Notes: a model not told the origin generated them from the sequence alone. A stretch of 64,000 nucleotides of DNA from Halobacillus salinarum (GCF_022919095.1 NZ_CP095073.1:3534001-3598000), one strand, 5' to 3'; shown: positions 52,623 to 61,731, numbered from the stretch's first letter. Numbers and translations are program-made.

Positions 52623-53810
52623 ATGAAACAAGAATCGAAAACTAGTCTTCTTCTTGGCGCTGCTTTCCTAATGGCAACATCCGCCATTGGCCCGGGCTTT
52701 TTAACTCAAACTACCCATTTTACCGAGCAGCTGGCTGCAAGCTTCGGATTTGTTATCCTCGCTTCGATTATCATTGATATGGGAGCGCAGTTGAATATTT
52801 GGCGGATCATTGCTATTGCTGAACGTCCGGCACAGGATATTGCGAATAGTCTTTTGCCTGGACTAGGGTACTTTCTTGCTTTCCTGATCGTCGCAGGCGG
52901 CCTTGCCTTTAATATTGGAAATATTGCTGGAGCTGGACTTGGAACCAATGTATTATTTGGCGTCTCTCCAGAATTAGGAGCTTTTTTAAGCGGCATCGTA
53001 GCTGTCGCGATATTTCTTGTGAGGGAAGCTGGCAAGGTTATGGATCGTTTTGCTCAAATTGCTGGTTTTATCATGATAGGACTTACTATATACGTCATGT
53101 TTTCTGCAAAACCTCCTGTAGCAGAAGCTGCTTTAAGGACAGTAGCACCAGATACTATTGACTTCTTGGCGATTATTACCCTTGTCGGTGGAACCGTCGG
53201 GGGTTACATTACCTTTGCCGGAGGGCATCGTCTTCTTGATGCCGGGGTAAAAGGGAAAGAATCCCTCCGCTATGTAAACCAAAGCTCTATTTCAGCGATT
53301 GGTATTGCGTCTATTATGAGAATCTTCCTCTTCCTGGCTGCATTAGGTGTCGTAGCTGCCGGTACAACCCTTAATCCGGACAACCCACCCGCTTCTGTAT
53401 TTCAAGCTGCAGCAGGAAACATAGGTTATAAAATTTTCGGTGTCATCATGTGGGCGGCGGCTGTAACTTCGGTAGTAGGGGCGGCTTATACTTCGGTGTC
53501 CTTTATTCGAACGTTTAGTAAAACTATTGAAAAATACCATAAGTCATTTATCGTAGGCTTTATTGTTGTTTCTACTTTAGTATTCGTATCCGTGGGAAAA
53601 CCGGTAAAAATACTCATCCTTGTGGGCTCACTGAATGGTTTAATCTTACCGATTGCACTAGGAGTCATGCTGTTGGCTGCTCATAAATCCAGAATAGTCG
53701 GTAATTATAAACATCCGTTGTGGATGACTGTCTTTGGTGGACTCATAGTAATCGCCATGGCTTATATGGGCGGCGTTTCGTTGATTGAAGGAATTCCTAA
53801 GTTATTTTAA
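52623..53810 (+). CDS. NRAMP-related transporter (YcsG-like)
   Basis: 395-residue NRAMP superfamily membrane protein with about 11 helices. ATSAIGPGFLTQTTHFTEQL replaces the DPGN helix motif of metal transporters, as in YcsG-type proteins linked to 5-oxoproline genes; so metal ion may not be the substrate. ATG preceded by AAAGGAG. The position inside the pxp operon suggests uptake of 5-oxoproline or a related compound (inference). Confidence 0.88.
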   Translation: MKQESKTSLLLGAAFLMATSAIGPGFLTQTTHFTEQLAASFGFVILASIIIDMGAQLNIWRIIAIAERPAQDIANSLLPGLGYFLAFLIVAGGLAFNIGNIAGAGLGTNVLFGVSPELGAFLSGIVAVAIFLVREAGKVMDRFAQIAGFIMIGLTIYVMFSAKPPVAEAALRTVAPDTIDFLAIITLVGGTVGGYITFAGGHRLLDAGVKGKESLRYVNQSSISAIGIASIMRIFLFLAALGVVAAGTTLNPDNPPASVFQAAAGNIGYKIFGVIMWAAAVTSVVGAAYTSVSFIRTFSKTIEKYHKSFIVGFIVVSTLVFVSVGKPVKILILVGSLNGLILPIALGVMLLAAHKSRIVGNYKHPLWMTVFGGLIVIAMAYMGGVSLIEGIPKLF

Positions 53811-53831
53811 ATAAAAGGGGGATGTTTTCAA

Positions 53832-54617
53832 ATGGACGTCTCAATGATTACTCCTGCGCAAGCGAGAAGATTAATTCGTGATGAGGAGTGGACGAAACCA
53901 ACTGCAGGCATGTGTCATGGGTTTATCCAAGCCAATCTAGTTATTATCCCTAAACATATGGCATATGATTTTTTACTATTCTGTCAAAGAAACCCCAAAC
54001 CTTGCCCCGTCATTGAAGTTACTGATACAGGTTCGGCTGTCCCGGAAACCGTAGCCCCTGAAGCCGACTTGCGAACAGATCTGCCCCGCTACCGCGTGTA
54101 CTATGACGGAAACCTGCACGAAGAGCGACTGTCGATTACGTCCTTATGGAAAGAGGATTTTACTACCTTTTTACTAGGATGCAGCTTTACTTTTGAACAA
54201 GCCTTGTTAGACAATGGCATTTTCATCCGGCATATTGAAGAAAAGAAAAACGTCCCCATGTATAAGACGAATATCCCTTGTAATCCCGCCGGTAGATTTC
54301 ACGGTCCTATGGTGGTCAGTATGAGGCCGGTGAAAGAAAAAGATCTCGTAAGAACTGTACAAGTTACCAGCCGCTTCCCTTCCGTACATGGAGCGCCAGT
54401 ACATATCGGCAGCCCCGATTCTATTGGGATTCACGATCTTAACAGGCCGGACTTTGGGGATGCCGTAACTGTGAAAGAAGATGAGGTACCAGTTTTCTGG
54501 GCGTGCGGTGTAACTCCACAGGCTATCGCTATGCAAATGAAACCAGAAATCATGATCACTCATGCTCCCGGACATATGTTTATAACCAACGATAAAAACG
54601 AAACATATAGTGTATAA
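53832..54617 (+). CDS. YcsI/DUF1445 putative hydro-lyase
   Basis: 261 residues of the DUF1445/D-glutamate cyclase-like family. Motifs include GFIQANLVIIPKHMAYDFLL, TFLLGCSFTFEQALL, YKTNIPCNPAGRF and HAPGHMFITNDKN, with a possible catalytic Cys/Glu/Asp set. Last gene of pxpB-pxpC-pxpA-ycsG-ycsI; homologues in eukaryotes convert D-glutamate to 5-oxo-D-proline, which fits this pathway. ATG preceded by AAAGGGGG. Confidence 0.9.
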   Translation: MDVSMITPAQARRLIRDEEWTKPTAGMCHGFIQANLVIIPKHMAYDFLLFCQRNPKPCPVIEVTDTGSAVPETVAPEADLRTDLPRYRVYYDGNLHEERLSITSLWKEDFTTFLLGCSFTFEQALLDNGIFIRHIEEKKNVPMYKTNIPCNPAGRFHGPMVVSMRPVKEKDLVRTVQVTSRFPSVHGAPVHIGSPDSIGIHDLNRPDFGDAVTVKEDEVPVFWACGVTPQAIAMQMKPEIMITHAPGHMFITNDKNETYSV

Positions 54618-54618
54618 A

Positions 54619-54645
54619 AAAGCTGAGCACAGCGCTCAGCTTTTT
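54619..54645. terminator. Bidirectional terminator
   Basis: AAGCTGAGC-acagc-GCTCAGCTT hairpin, with A/T runs on both sides, between convergent ycsI and the acyl-CoA operon. Confidence 0.9.
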
Positions 54646-55433
54646 TATTTCCCTGTAAAAACAGGAGGTCGTTTCTCTTGAAAGGCTTGTATTCCCTCCT
54701 TATGATCCTCAGTAGTAACCATAAGTGTCTGGGCAAGCCGTTCTTGCTCCAAGATAGAGGCTAGTTCCGAATTTTCAGCTTGATTTACCAGCTTTTTCAT
54801 CATTCCAATTGCCTGTCCCGGCCCTTTAGAAAGCTCGATGGCATAGTTTACTGCCTGTTCTTCCAAGTCGGAAAGCGGGATTACCTGATTGACCAACCCC
54901 CATTCCAGTGCGGTTTCTACTGGAATAGGCTCTGCACGAAACAGTAATTCCTTAGCTCGATACGGACCTAACAATCTTGTTAAAAAATAGGACCCTCCTC
55001 CGTCTGCTGCTAATCCTACTTGAGCAAAGCTTAAGACGAATTTGCATTCTTCACCCGCGAGAATCTGATCACAGGCGAGGGCCAAGTTCAGACCAGCTCC
55101 GGCCGCATAGCCATGAACAACAGCAATTACGGGTTTATTTATTTCTTTGATCATAAGTACGGCATCATTTAATTTTCCTACATGGTCATAGATATCTTTT
55201 GGAGAAGCTTTGTCCATGTTTTTGATATCTCCGCCAGCCGAAAAAGCGCGTCCTGACCCTGAAAGGATGACAGCCTTTATATCTTCTTTATCTGCCGCAG
55301 TCTTCAAAGCTCTCTGTAAGGCAGCAATCATTTCATCTGAAAAAGCATTTAAACTTTCAGGACGATTTAATACACAAGACATGACAGGACCATTAATATT
55401 TACGATAAGGTGTTCATTTTCATTAACATTCAT
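54645..55433 (-). CDS. Enoyl-CoA hydratase/isomerase (PaaG-like)
   Basis: 262 residues of the crotonase superfamily. Oxyanion-hole region AFSAGGDIKNM and HGYAAGAGLNLALACD; then AADGGGSYFLTRLLGPYRA, where Asp/Gly at the catalytic positions recall PaaG-like isomerases rather than a double-Glu hydratase. Last gene of the minus-strand acyl-CoA operon but separated by 207 bp from the phosphotransferase gene, so it may have its own promoter. ATG preceded by GGGGGGGAAG. That 207-bp gap holds nothing recognisable. Confidence 0.88.
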   Translation of the reverse strand: MNVNENEHLIVNINGPVMSCVLNRPESLNAFSDEMIAALQRALKTAADKEDIKAVILSGSGRAFSAGGDIKNMDKASPKDIYDHVGKLNDAVLMIKEINKPVIAVVHGYAAGAGLNLALACDQILAGEECKFVLSFAQVGLAADGGGSYFLTRLLGPYRAKELLFRAEPIPVETALEWGLVNQVIPLSDLEEQAVNYAIELSKGPGQAIGMMKKLVNQAENSELASILEQERLAQTLMVTTEDHKEGIQAFQEKRPPVFTGK

Positions 55434-55640
55434 TTTCTTCCCCCCCAGTTTTAAAATGATTGATTGTGCGAATCTTTCTCATGAGCAGCTGTCGTACTTA
55501 TTTCCCGGGAAATTAATGTCGATTTATGTCTGCTCTAACTAGAAATGCTAAAAATAGAATTGGGCCAGGAATGACAGAAAAAACACTTATTATAAATCAG
55601 CTGAAAATCCTCTATTTTAAAGGTCACCTTAACTTTCCCA

Positions 55641-56702
55641 TTAGGATAGACCGGCCTGCTGTTCAGCCTGTTTAAGTAAAGCATTTACAAATTGATTCAT
55701 ATGTGCAAATCTTGGATCATTCGTTTGTCCATTTTTATACCTGTAATAGATTTGCTGGACGATCCCTGCAAGTTTAAAATAAGCAAAGGTCAAGTAAATT
55801 TTAATTTGATCAATATTTCGTCCACTCTTTTCAGCGTATCGCTCTATAAACTTCCTTCTTGTATAAAACCCTTTTTTAACGGTAACTGGAGGTTTGCCCA
55901 GTCCGTTCTTTAACAGCTCTGGGTCCGAATCTTCAATCCAATAGCTCATCGCTGCCCCTAAATCAGCTAGAGGATCCCCAACAGTCGCCATTTCCCAATC
56001 GAATAAGCCCGTCATTTTGCATGGATCCGTGGAGTCAAACATGGCATTATTAAACTTATAATCATAGTGAATTACAGCAGCTTCCGTATTCTCAGGAATA
56101 TGATTTTTCAACCATTGGATTACGCGTGACCCTGAATCGACATCGTCCGTTCCCGCCCTTTCAAATCGTTGAATCCAGCCATGCACCTGCCGCTCCATAA
56201 ATCCTTCAGGCTTAACCATCGCGGCTAAGTCCGTTTTTTGATAATCAATGGTATGAAGCTCTACAAGGCGTTCAACCATGGTCTCTGACAGCTTTTCACC
56301 TAAATTAGGACAAGACAGCAATTCATTAGGAATGTCGCTATCAAAAACAATGCCTTTCCTTCTTTCCATAAGAAAAAAAGGAAATTTAAATAATTGATTA
56401 TTAAACAGAATGGGTGCTGGTGCTAATGGAAAAACGGGATGTACCGCTTTCAAAAGCGAATATTCTCTTTTCATATCATGCGCCTTAGGAGCCACTGGAC
56501 CTTTAGGAGGCCTGCGCAGTACAGACTGCCAATCTCCAGCTTTTAACTCATAGGTTAAATTTGAATGTCCTGCCCCGAATTGACGAATTTCCAAATGACT
56601 ATCAGGGAAACCAGCTACATGAGCTTTCAAAAATTCTTCCAATACTCGTGTGTCTAATTCTTCCCCTTTCCGAACGCTTTGTGTGTTTTCTGTTCGTACC
56701 AT
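55641..56702 (-). CDS. ACAD10/11-type phosphotransferase family protein
   Basis: 353 residues with an aminoglycoside-phosphotransferase fold. FGAGHSNLTYELKAG (nucleotide loop), VIHYDYKFNNAMFD (catalytic Asp, Brenner motif) and LFDWEMATVGDPLADLG (metal Asp). In fatty-acid catabolism operons this family phosphorylates 4-hydroxyacyl-CoA before acyl-CoA dehydrogenase action. ATG preceded by AGGAGGTGCAGG, 10 bp after the thioesterase stop. Confidence 0.88.
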   Translation of the reverse strand: MVRTENTQSVRKGEELDTRVLEEFLKAHVAGFPDSHLEIRQFGAGHSNLTYELKAGDWQSVLRRPPKGPVAPKAHDMKREYSLLKAVHPVFPLAPAPILFNNQLFKFPFFLMERRKGIVFDSDIPNELLSCPNLGEKLSETMVERLVELHTIDYQKTDLAAMVKPEGFMERQVHGWIQRFERAGTDDVDSGSRVIQWLKNHIPENTEAAVIHYDYKFNNAMFDSTDPCKMTGLFDWEMATVGDPLADLGAAMSYWIEDSDPELLKNGLGKPPVTVKKGFYTRRKFIERYAEKSGRNIDQIKIYLTFAYFKLAGIVQQIYYRYKNGQTNDPRFAHMNQFVNALLKQAEQQAGLS

Positions 56703-56712
56703 CCTGCACCTC

Positions 56713-57111
56713 CTAATTCGTTGCTAATTGGTGGTACTCAAGCTCCGCTCTCATTTCATCTGTAAGCGGCACACTCTTCTGGCTGTGAAAATCAAACTGC
56801 ACAATTACCGAGGTGCCTTTAGCAACTAACTCTCCAGAGTCTTTTTCATACATATCCTGTTCCAGATGAAAGCTTGTGTTTCCAATTTTCATGACGTGAC
56901 TTTGAATCAGCAGCGTCTGGTTAAAGTAGACTTGTTTAATAAAATCACATTTAGTAGATGCAAGGATGAAATTCCAATCGTCTGCTACCAAGTTTAAATC
57001 TTTAAAAAATTGAATTCGTGAATCTTCCATATAAACAAAAAAATTATTATTATTCACATGTCCTAATAAATCTGTTTCGCAAAATCTTACGTTCACTTCT
57101 AATTCATGCAT
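56713..57111 (-). CDS. Acyl-CoA thioesterase (4HBT family)
   Basis: 132-residue single hot-dog domain. The active-site region ETDLLGHVNNNNFFVYMED is the 4-hydroxybenzoyl-CoA thioesterase pattern (catalytic Asp). Hydrolyses acyl-CoA esters; chain length unknown. ATG preceded by TGGGAGGC; short 28-bp distance to the upstream dehydrogenase gene. Confidence 0.87.
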   Translation of the reverse strand: MHELEVNVRFCETDLLGHVNNNNFFVYMEDSRIQFFKDLNLVADDWNFILASTKCDFIKQVYFNQTLLIQSHVMKIGNTSFHLEQDMYEKDSGELVAKGTSVIVQFDFHSQKSVPLTDEMRAELEYHQLATN

Positions 57112-57139
57112 ACTTTCTGCCTCCCAATACTATTGTTTT

Positions 57140-57991
57140 TTAATGGTATGAATAAAATCCTCGGCCTGTTTTTCTTCCTAGTTCTCCTGCCTTCATTTTA
57201 TTAAGCAGTGTTTCTGATGGTTGGTCTTGCGGGTTACCTGATTCTTCGTATTGCTGCTGCATCACATAATAGCCAACATCGATTCCGGATAAGTCCATCA
57301 GTTCGAATGGACCTATGGGATGGTTCAGTGCTTTCCTGGCAATCTTGTCAATGTCCTGAAAGTCGGCATATCCTTCCTCATACAAGTGCATGGCTTCTTT
57401 TTGAAGAGCGAGCAGCAGGCGGTTGGCCACAAACCCTGATACTTCTTTTTTCAGCAAAACTGCTGTCCGTTTCATTCGTTCACAGACTTCGATTGACTTT
57501 TGTACCGTTTCTTCTGAGGTATGTTCTCCTTTGACAATTTCGACACAATCCATTACGAGTGGCGGGAAAAAGAAGTGCATGTTGCATACTTGCTTCGGAC
57601 GGCGGGTTGCATCAGCTAGAAGAGAACTGACTATTGTACTGGAATTTGTAGCCAGCACGGTGTGAGGAGGGGCAATTTGATCGAGCTTGGTGAACACTTC
57701 CCGCTTTACCTCAAGCCTTTCAGTCACAGCTTCAATGATAAAATCGGCTTCCCGGGCTGCTTCTTCTAAAGTGGTAGTAAAGGATAATCGTTCAAAAGCT
57801 TCCGTTCGTTCAGCTTCGGTAACCTTGCTTTTCTTAACCCATTTGTCCATAATTTTATTCAACTTTTCGCTCGCGTTTTCTAAAGAATCTTCCTTAACAT
57901 CATGCAGCGTTGTAGAATATCCTCCCAATGCTGCCAACATAGCAATCTGATGTCCCATTGCTCCCGCACCTATAACAGCAAGGTTTATCAT
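57140..57991 (-). CDS. 3-hydroxyacyl-CoA dehydrogenase
   Basis: 283 residues. NAD-binding GAGAMGHQIAMLAALGGYS, ATNSSTIV, the catalytic His in NMHFFFPP and C-terminal helical domain (KEVSGFVANRLLLALQKEAM, HPIGPFELMDLSGIDVGYYV). Oxidises 3-hydroxyacyl-CoA in beta-oxidation. ATG preceded by GGAGGCG; 6 bp after the end of the TetR gene. Confidence 0.92.
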   Translation of the reverse strand: MINLAVIGAGAMGHQIAMLAALGGYSTTLHDVKEDSLENASEKLNKIMDKWVKKSKVTEAERTEAFERLSFTTTLEEAAREADFIIEAVTERLEVKREVFTKLDQIAPPHTVLATNSSTIVSSLLADATRRPKQVCNMHFFFPPLVMDCVEIVKGEHTSEETVQKSIEVCERMKRTAVLLKKEVSGFVANRLLLALQKEAMHLYEEGYADFQDIDKIARKALNHPIGPFELMDLSGIDVGYYVMQQQYEESGNPQDQPSETLLNKMKAGELGRKTGRGFYSYH

Positions 57992-57997
57992 CTCTTA

Positions 57998-58563
57998 TTA
58001 CGCCTCCTCAATTCCTTCTAAAATCATTTTCATGTAAATATCTGTTAACTCTTCCTCCTTCACTTCTCCTTCAGGTTCATACCAAAAGTAACTCCAATTG
58101 GCAACGCCAAGAATTGCAAAGGAAAGCATGTCCGCCCGTAGGTCGGAACGAAATTCCCCCTCAGAAATTCCCTGATCTACTATCCACTGGACCTTTGTTT
58201 GGAACAAAGTCCGTTTCGGCATAATCTCCTTGGTTTTTCCGTGCTTAAATGACGCATCCCCCGAAAGAAGACCATAGCACTGTCCGCATTGGTACGTATA
58301 TTATTGATCAGCATACTGACAACCTCACTCAGTTTTTGACGGTTGGATGTATGTCTATCTTCTAAAATGGATTGCTGCTGTTCCAATAAATGATTGATAA
58401 AGGACTCATGAATATGAACAAGCATGTCTTCTTTGCTTTTAAAATAATAATAAAACGTTCCTTTTGTTATTCCGTTAGCTTCTACGATGTCCTGAATGGA
58501 TGTTTCCCGAAAACCTTGGGTTCCGAATAAAGCAATACTTGTCTTGACCATTTTTTCTTTCAT
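57998..58563 (-). pseudogene. TetR family regulator of the acyl-CoA operon, frameshifted
   Basis: N-terminal HTH (TSIQDIVEANGITKGTFYYY, a FadR-like TetR) in frame up to about 58238, where the frame switches. Continuation (EIMPKRTLFQTKVQWIVDQG onward to WSYFWYEPEGEVKEEELTD) is in the next frame to the stop at 57998. Adding one A to the A5 run at 58234-58238 (T on plus strand) restores 188 residues, normal for TetR. Embedded in the catabolic operon, it is the likely binder of the upstream palindrome. If the break is real the operon is derepressed; base-call error is at least as likely. Confidence 0.8.
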
Positions 58564-58629
58564 CCTAAACCGCCCTTTTGAGTCTCTTTATCCAGTGAAA
58601 TCTATTACAGGAAGCAGTTGGTCTGCTCA

Positions 58630-59409
58630 TTAGCAATAGGCATGCATCCCTCCATCGACTACAAGTACATCGCCGGTAACGTAATTAGAAGCAGAAGAAG
58701 CAAGAAACAGGGCTGCTCCCTTTAAATCTTCTTCGGAACCAAACCTTCCTAGTGGTGTGCGTTCCAAGATTAAATCTCCCCCTTTCTCAATGACCACTTC
58801 TGACATTTTCGTTGGAAAAAAACCGGGAGCTAACGCGTTGACTTGAATATTATGGGGTCCCCATTTAACAGCAAGATCTTTCGTAAAAGTGATGACTGCT
58901 CCTTTGCTGGCATTATATCCAACAGTATCCATAAACTGCGGATCGACTCCACCAAGCCCTGCTACAGAAGCGATGTTGATAATCTTTCCGGATTGCTGCT
59001 TTACCATTATTTCGCCTACCCTTTGAGAGACTGAAAACGTTCCTGTAACATTGACATTCATCACTTTTTGAAAAGCTTCCACAGGCATTTCAAGAGCCGG
59101 TGCCCCCCACGTAGCCCCACTGTTATTGACAAGAATATCTATGGTTTGGAATTCATCTACTGTGCTTTGAACCAAATGTTCAACATCCTCCCGGCTGGTC
59201 ACATCGCACTTTAGAGATAGAACTTTAATTTCATGTTTATTTTTTAAACGTTCAGCTGCTTGATCACAGACTTCTTTCTTACGGGAAGCTATCACCAAGT
59301 TAGCTCCTGCATCAGCCAGCCCGTCCGCGATTTGTTCGCCGAGCCCTCTTCCCCCTCCAGTCACAATCGCAGTCTTTCCTGTTAAGTCAAAGAGGTCTTT
59401 CACACTCAT
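58630..59409 (-). CDS. Short-chain dehydrogenase/reductase
   Basis: 259-residue SDR. TGGGRGLGEQIADGL cofactor loop, NNSGATWGAP, and catalytic Ser...YNASKGA. It resembles gluconate 5-dehydrogenase-like and hydroxyacyl-CoA reductases. Position between acyl-CoA dehydrogenase and the regulator suggests action on a hydroxylated acyl-CoA. Start ATG 59409, behind AAGGAGTG; a longer upstream frame overlaps the acyl-CoA dehydrogenase gene. Confidence 0.9.
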   Translation of the reverse strand: MSVKDLFDLTGKTAIVTGGGRGLGEQIADGLADAGANLVIASRKKEVCDQAAERLKNKHEIKVLSLKCDVTSREDVEHLVQSTVDEFQTIDILVNNSGATWGAPALEMPVEAFQKVMNVNVTGTFSVSQRVGEIMVKQQSGKIINIASVAGLGGVDPQFMDTVGYNASKGAVITFTKDLAVKWGPHNIQVNALAPGFFPTKMSEVVIEKGGDLILERTPLGRFGSEEDLKGAALFLASSASNYVTGDVLVVDGGMHAYC

Positions 59410-59413
59410 TGAA

Positions 59414-60625
59414 TCACTCCTTATATTTGGATAATTCCATTTTTGCGATTTGCCTTCTGTGTACTTCATCCGGACCATCCGCCAGTCTCAGTGTTCTTGC
59501 GTTAGCCCATTGGGCGGCTAATGTAAAATCATCGCTGATTCCTGCAGCCCCGTGTGCCTGAATTGCCCGGTCAATCACTGTTAATGCCACTGCTGGTGCC
59601 GTCACTTTAATCATAGCGATCTCCGCTTTCGCTGCTTTGTTTCCTTCCTGATCCATTTTGCTCGCTGCGCTTAAAGTAAGCAGTCTTGCTTGTTCTAATT
59701 CAATACGCGAATCTGCAATCCATTCTCTTACTACTCCTTGGTCAGCTAATGGCTTATGAAAGGCAACGCGTTTTTGAACGCGCTTACACAAATCCTCAAG
59801 CGCTCTCTCTGCAGCCCCAATCAAACGCATACAATGGTGGATACGCCCCGGACCAAGTCTACCTTGAGCTATGGCAAAGCCTTTTCCCTCTCCCCAAATC
59901 ATATTTTCAGCGGGGACACGGACATCGTCGAAAACGATTTCTCCATGGCCATGAGGAGCATGGTCATAGCCAAAAACCGGCAGCATCCGTTTCACACTAA
60001 TTCCCGGGGTATCCATAGGCACAAGAATCATAGATTGCTGCTCATGTCTTGGAGCCGCAGGATTGCTCTTCCCCATAAAAACAGCCAGCTTGCACCGTGG
60101 ATCACCAGCTCCGGATGACCACCACTTATGGCCGTTCAGAACATATTCATCGCCATCTTTTTCGATATGAGCTTCTATATTTGTTGCATCAGAGGAGGCA
60201 ACATCAGGCTCTGTCATCGTAAAACAAGAGCGTATTTCGCCATTCAGCAATGGAGTGAGCCATTGACTTTTTTGGATCTCGCTTCCGTAACGGTATAGAA
60301 GTTCCATGTTTCCCGTATCCGGTGCATTGCAATTGAATACTTCCGGTCCAATTAGTGAACGTCCCATCAGCTCACATAAAGGTGCGTATTCTACATTAGA
60401 CAATCCTGCCCCATATGTATGGTCCGGCAGAAACAAGTTCCATAACCCCTCGTTTTTGGCTCTTTTTTTCAGCTTCTCAATAATCGGAGGCACATCTGCC
60501 CACCGAGTTTCTTGAGCATTCAGTTGGTCTTCAAAAACTTTCTCATTTGGGTACACATGCTCTTCCATAAAAGCTTGGACTCTCTTCTGATACTCTTTTG
60601 CTTTGGATGAATGCTGAAAATCCAA
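59414..60625 (-). CDS. Acyl-CoA dehydrogenase (ACAD10/11-like)
   Basis: 403-residue FAD enzyme. [16 protein letters not shown] (FAD/substrate), [14 protein letters not shown] and [19 protein letters not shown] are family marks. In ACAD10/11-type operons it works with the phosphotransferase. TTG start 60625, 9 bases after AAAGGAG. First gene; a long palindrome lies just upstream, between promoter and ribosome site. Confidence 0.9.
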   Translation of the reverse strand: MDFQHSSKAKEYQKRVQAFMEEHVYPNEKVFEDQLNAQETRWADVPPIIEKLKKRAKNEGLWNLFLPDHTYGAGLSNVEYAPLCELMGRSLIGPEVFNCNAPDTGNMELLYRYGSEIQKSQWLTPLLNGEIRSCFTMTEPDVASSDATNIEAHIEKDGDEYVLNGHKWWSSGAGDPRCKLAVFMGKSNPAAPRHEQQSMILVPMDTPGISVKRMLPVFGYDHAPHGHGEIVFDDVRVPAENMIWGEGKGFAIAQGRLGPGRIHHCMRLIGAAERALEDLCKRVQKRVAFHKPLADQGVVREWIADSRIELEQARLLTLSAASKMDQEGNKAAKAEIAMIKVTAPAVALTVIDRAIQAHGAAGISDDFTLAAQWANARTLRLADGPDEVHRRQIAKMELSKYKE

Positions 60626-60648
60626 TGAACAGAACTCCTTTCAATTCA

Positions 60649-60672
60649 TACATACTGACCAGTTAGTATGTA
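60649..60672 (-). promoter_or_regulatory. Near-perfect TetR-type operator
   Basis: Left arm TACATACTGAC, 2-bp centre CA, right arm GTTAGTATGTA: an 11-2-11 palindrome with one mismatch, about 25 bp before the acyl-CoA dehydrogenase start. Candidate binding site of the operon's TetR. A TATAGA-type -10 lies immediately upstream on the minus strand. Confidence 0.75.
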
Positions 60673-60714
60673 CTTTTCATTCTATACCGATAATTCTGAA
60701 AACTCAACAAAAAT

Positions 60715-60728
60715 TGAATGACCATTCA
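60715..60728 (-). promoter_or_regulatory. FadR-like palindrome
   Basis: TGAATG-AC-CATTCA is a perfect palindrome resembling B. subtilis FadR sites (TGAATGA...TCATTCA). It lies 43 bp upstream of the first operator, beyond the -35 region. Confidence 0.5.
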
Positions 60729-60759
60729 TTTAATAAATAGATGAACTGCTGCGATTTGT

Positions 60760-60795
60760 AAACATAATAAAAGCTGCCGAGAAAATCTCGGCAGC
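60760..60795 (-). terminator. Terminator of the 60823-60993 gene
   Basis: GCTGCCGAGA / TCTCGGCAGC hairpin followed on the minus strand by TTTTATTATG. Confidence 0.9.
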
Positions 60796-60822
60796 CTGGT
60801 CATGAAGTTAACCATTGCGCGT

Positions 60823-60993
60823 TTATTGCAGCATATCTCTGCATTCCTCGATGCATTCTTCTAAATCTTTTACAGCATGCTGCATTTTTTCATTCTGTCC
60901 TGCTTCCCCCATCTTCGTCATGGCATGATTCAAATGGGTAATTGCACTTTCACACTCTTGAATACACGCTTCGATTTGCTGATTGTCCATCAT
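60823..60993 (-). CDS. Small cysteine-rich helical protein (56 aa)
   Basis: Starts at ATG 60993 (or the adjacent ATG 60990) behind GGGGGCGAAGG. Two CxxxC pairs, ACIQEC and EECIEECRD, with a His/Met-containing central helix (ITHLNHAMTKMGEAG). The pattern recalls four-helix-bundle copper- or metal-binding peptides (YhjQ/DUF326-like). Family not certain. Has its own terminator. Confidence 0.6.
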   Translation of the reverse strand: MMDNQQIEACIQECESAITHLNHAMTKMGEAGQNEKMQHAVKDLEECIEECRDMLQ

Positions 60994-61055
60994 CCTTCGC
61001 CCCCTTTCCTCTTCACAGAATGCCCCAGTGTGCATAAATTATGTAAACTTCTCTT

Positions 61056-61625
61056 TCACTTCTTTACGTTAGAAAATATAGATTCTTTCTCAATGGTCTT
61101 TTCCTCATAATCCTCACTCTTATGCTCAGGATCAACCAGTAATGAAAGCCGCTGGACCTCCTGTTTCAAAGCTTGCAATTCTTCATAATGTGTTGTGGCG
61201 AATTCTACCCCTAATTTCCCACTGACTTCAAATGTAGCCGTTTTTACATCTTCCACATAAGCGACATTATGAATTCTAAGCTGCATTCGTAATTCTTCCT
61301 CGGTCATCTTCAGCTTTTTTAAATTTTGGTGAAGTATTCTGCCACTTTCAATGACCACCACTGGCTCTCCTTGGATAAACTTTTTGAGAAAGGGAATGTG
61401 GACTTCTGCAATCGATACCGTTAAAACTCCAGCAATAATGATTGAACCTCCAAATAACGTAATCCAAATATTATGGCTTTTTAATGGGTGAACCATTAAG
61501 CTGCCGAGCGCAATCATAACAACGACTTCCCCGGGGGTTAAATTCGAGATCGTTCGTTTTCCGCCTAGACGAAGCAATAGTAAGGTAAACACGTAAAAGA
61601 GAATTCCTTTTAAAAAATATGGCAC
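61056..61625 (-). CDS. YetF/DUF421 family membrane protein
   Basis: 189 residues: three N-terminal helices then a cytosolic DUF421 domain with the family sequences GGKRTISNLTPGEVVVMIAL and ESGRILHQNLKKLKMTEEEL. YetF-type proteins of spore formers include SpoVA-linked germination lipid-modulating members, but the role here is unknown. GTG start at 61625 after AAGGAGGAG. Confidence 0.88.
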   Translation of the reverse strand: MPYFLKGILFYVFTLLLLRLGGKRTISNLTPGEVVVMIALGSLMVHPLKSHNIWITLFGGSIIIAGVLTVSIAEVHIPFLKKFIQGEPVVVIESGRILHQNLKKLKMTEEELRMQLRIHNVAYVEDVKTATFEVSGKLGVEFATTHYEELQALKQEVQRLSLLVDPEHKSEDYEEKTIEKESIFSNVKK

Positions 61626-61689
61626 GTCCTTCTCCTCCTTTTTTTATTGTTTTACCCTTGGGTTTTCTTATCCATTCCATAATACGCAG

Positions 61690-61723
61690 AAAATAAAAAA
61701 ACCATTGGGACTGTTCCCAATGG
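61690..61723 (-). terminator. Terminator of the 47-residue gene
   Basis: CCATTGGGA-actg-TCCCAATGG hairpin followed on the minus strand by a T-rich stretch. Confidence 0.85.
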
Positions 61724-61731
61724 ATACAAAA

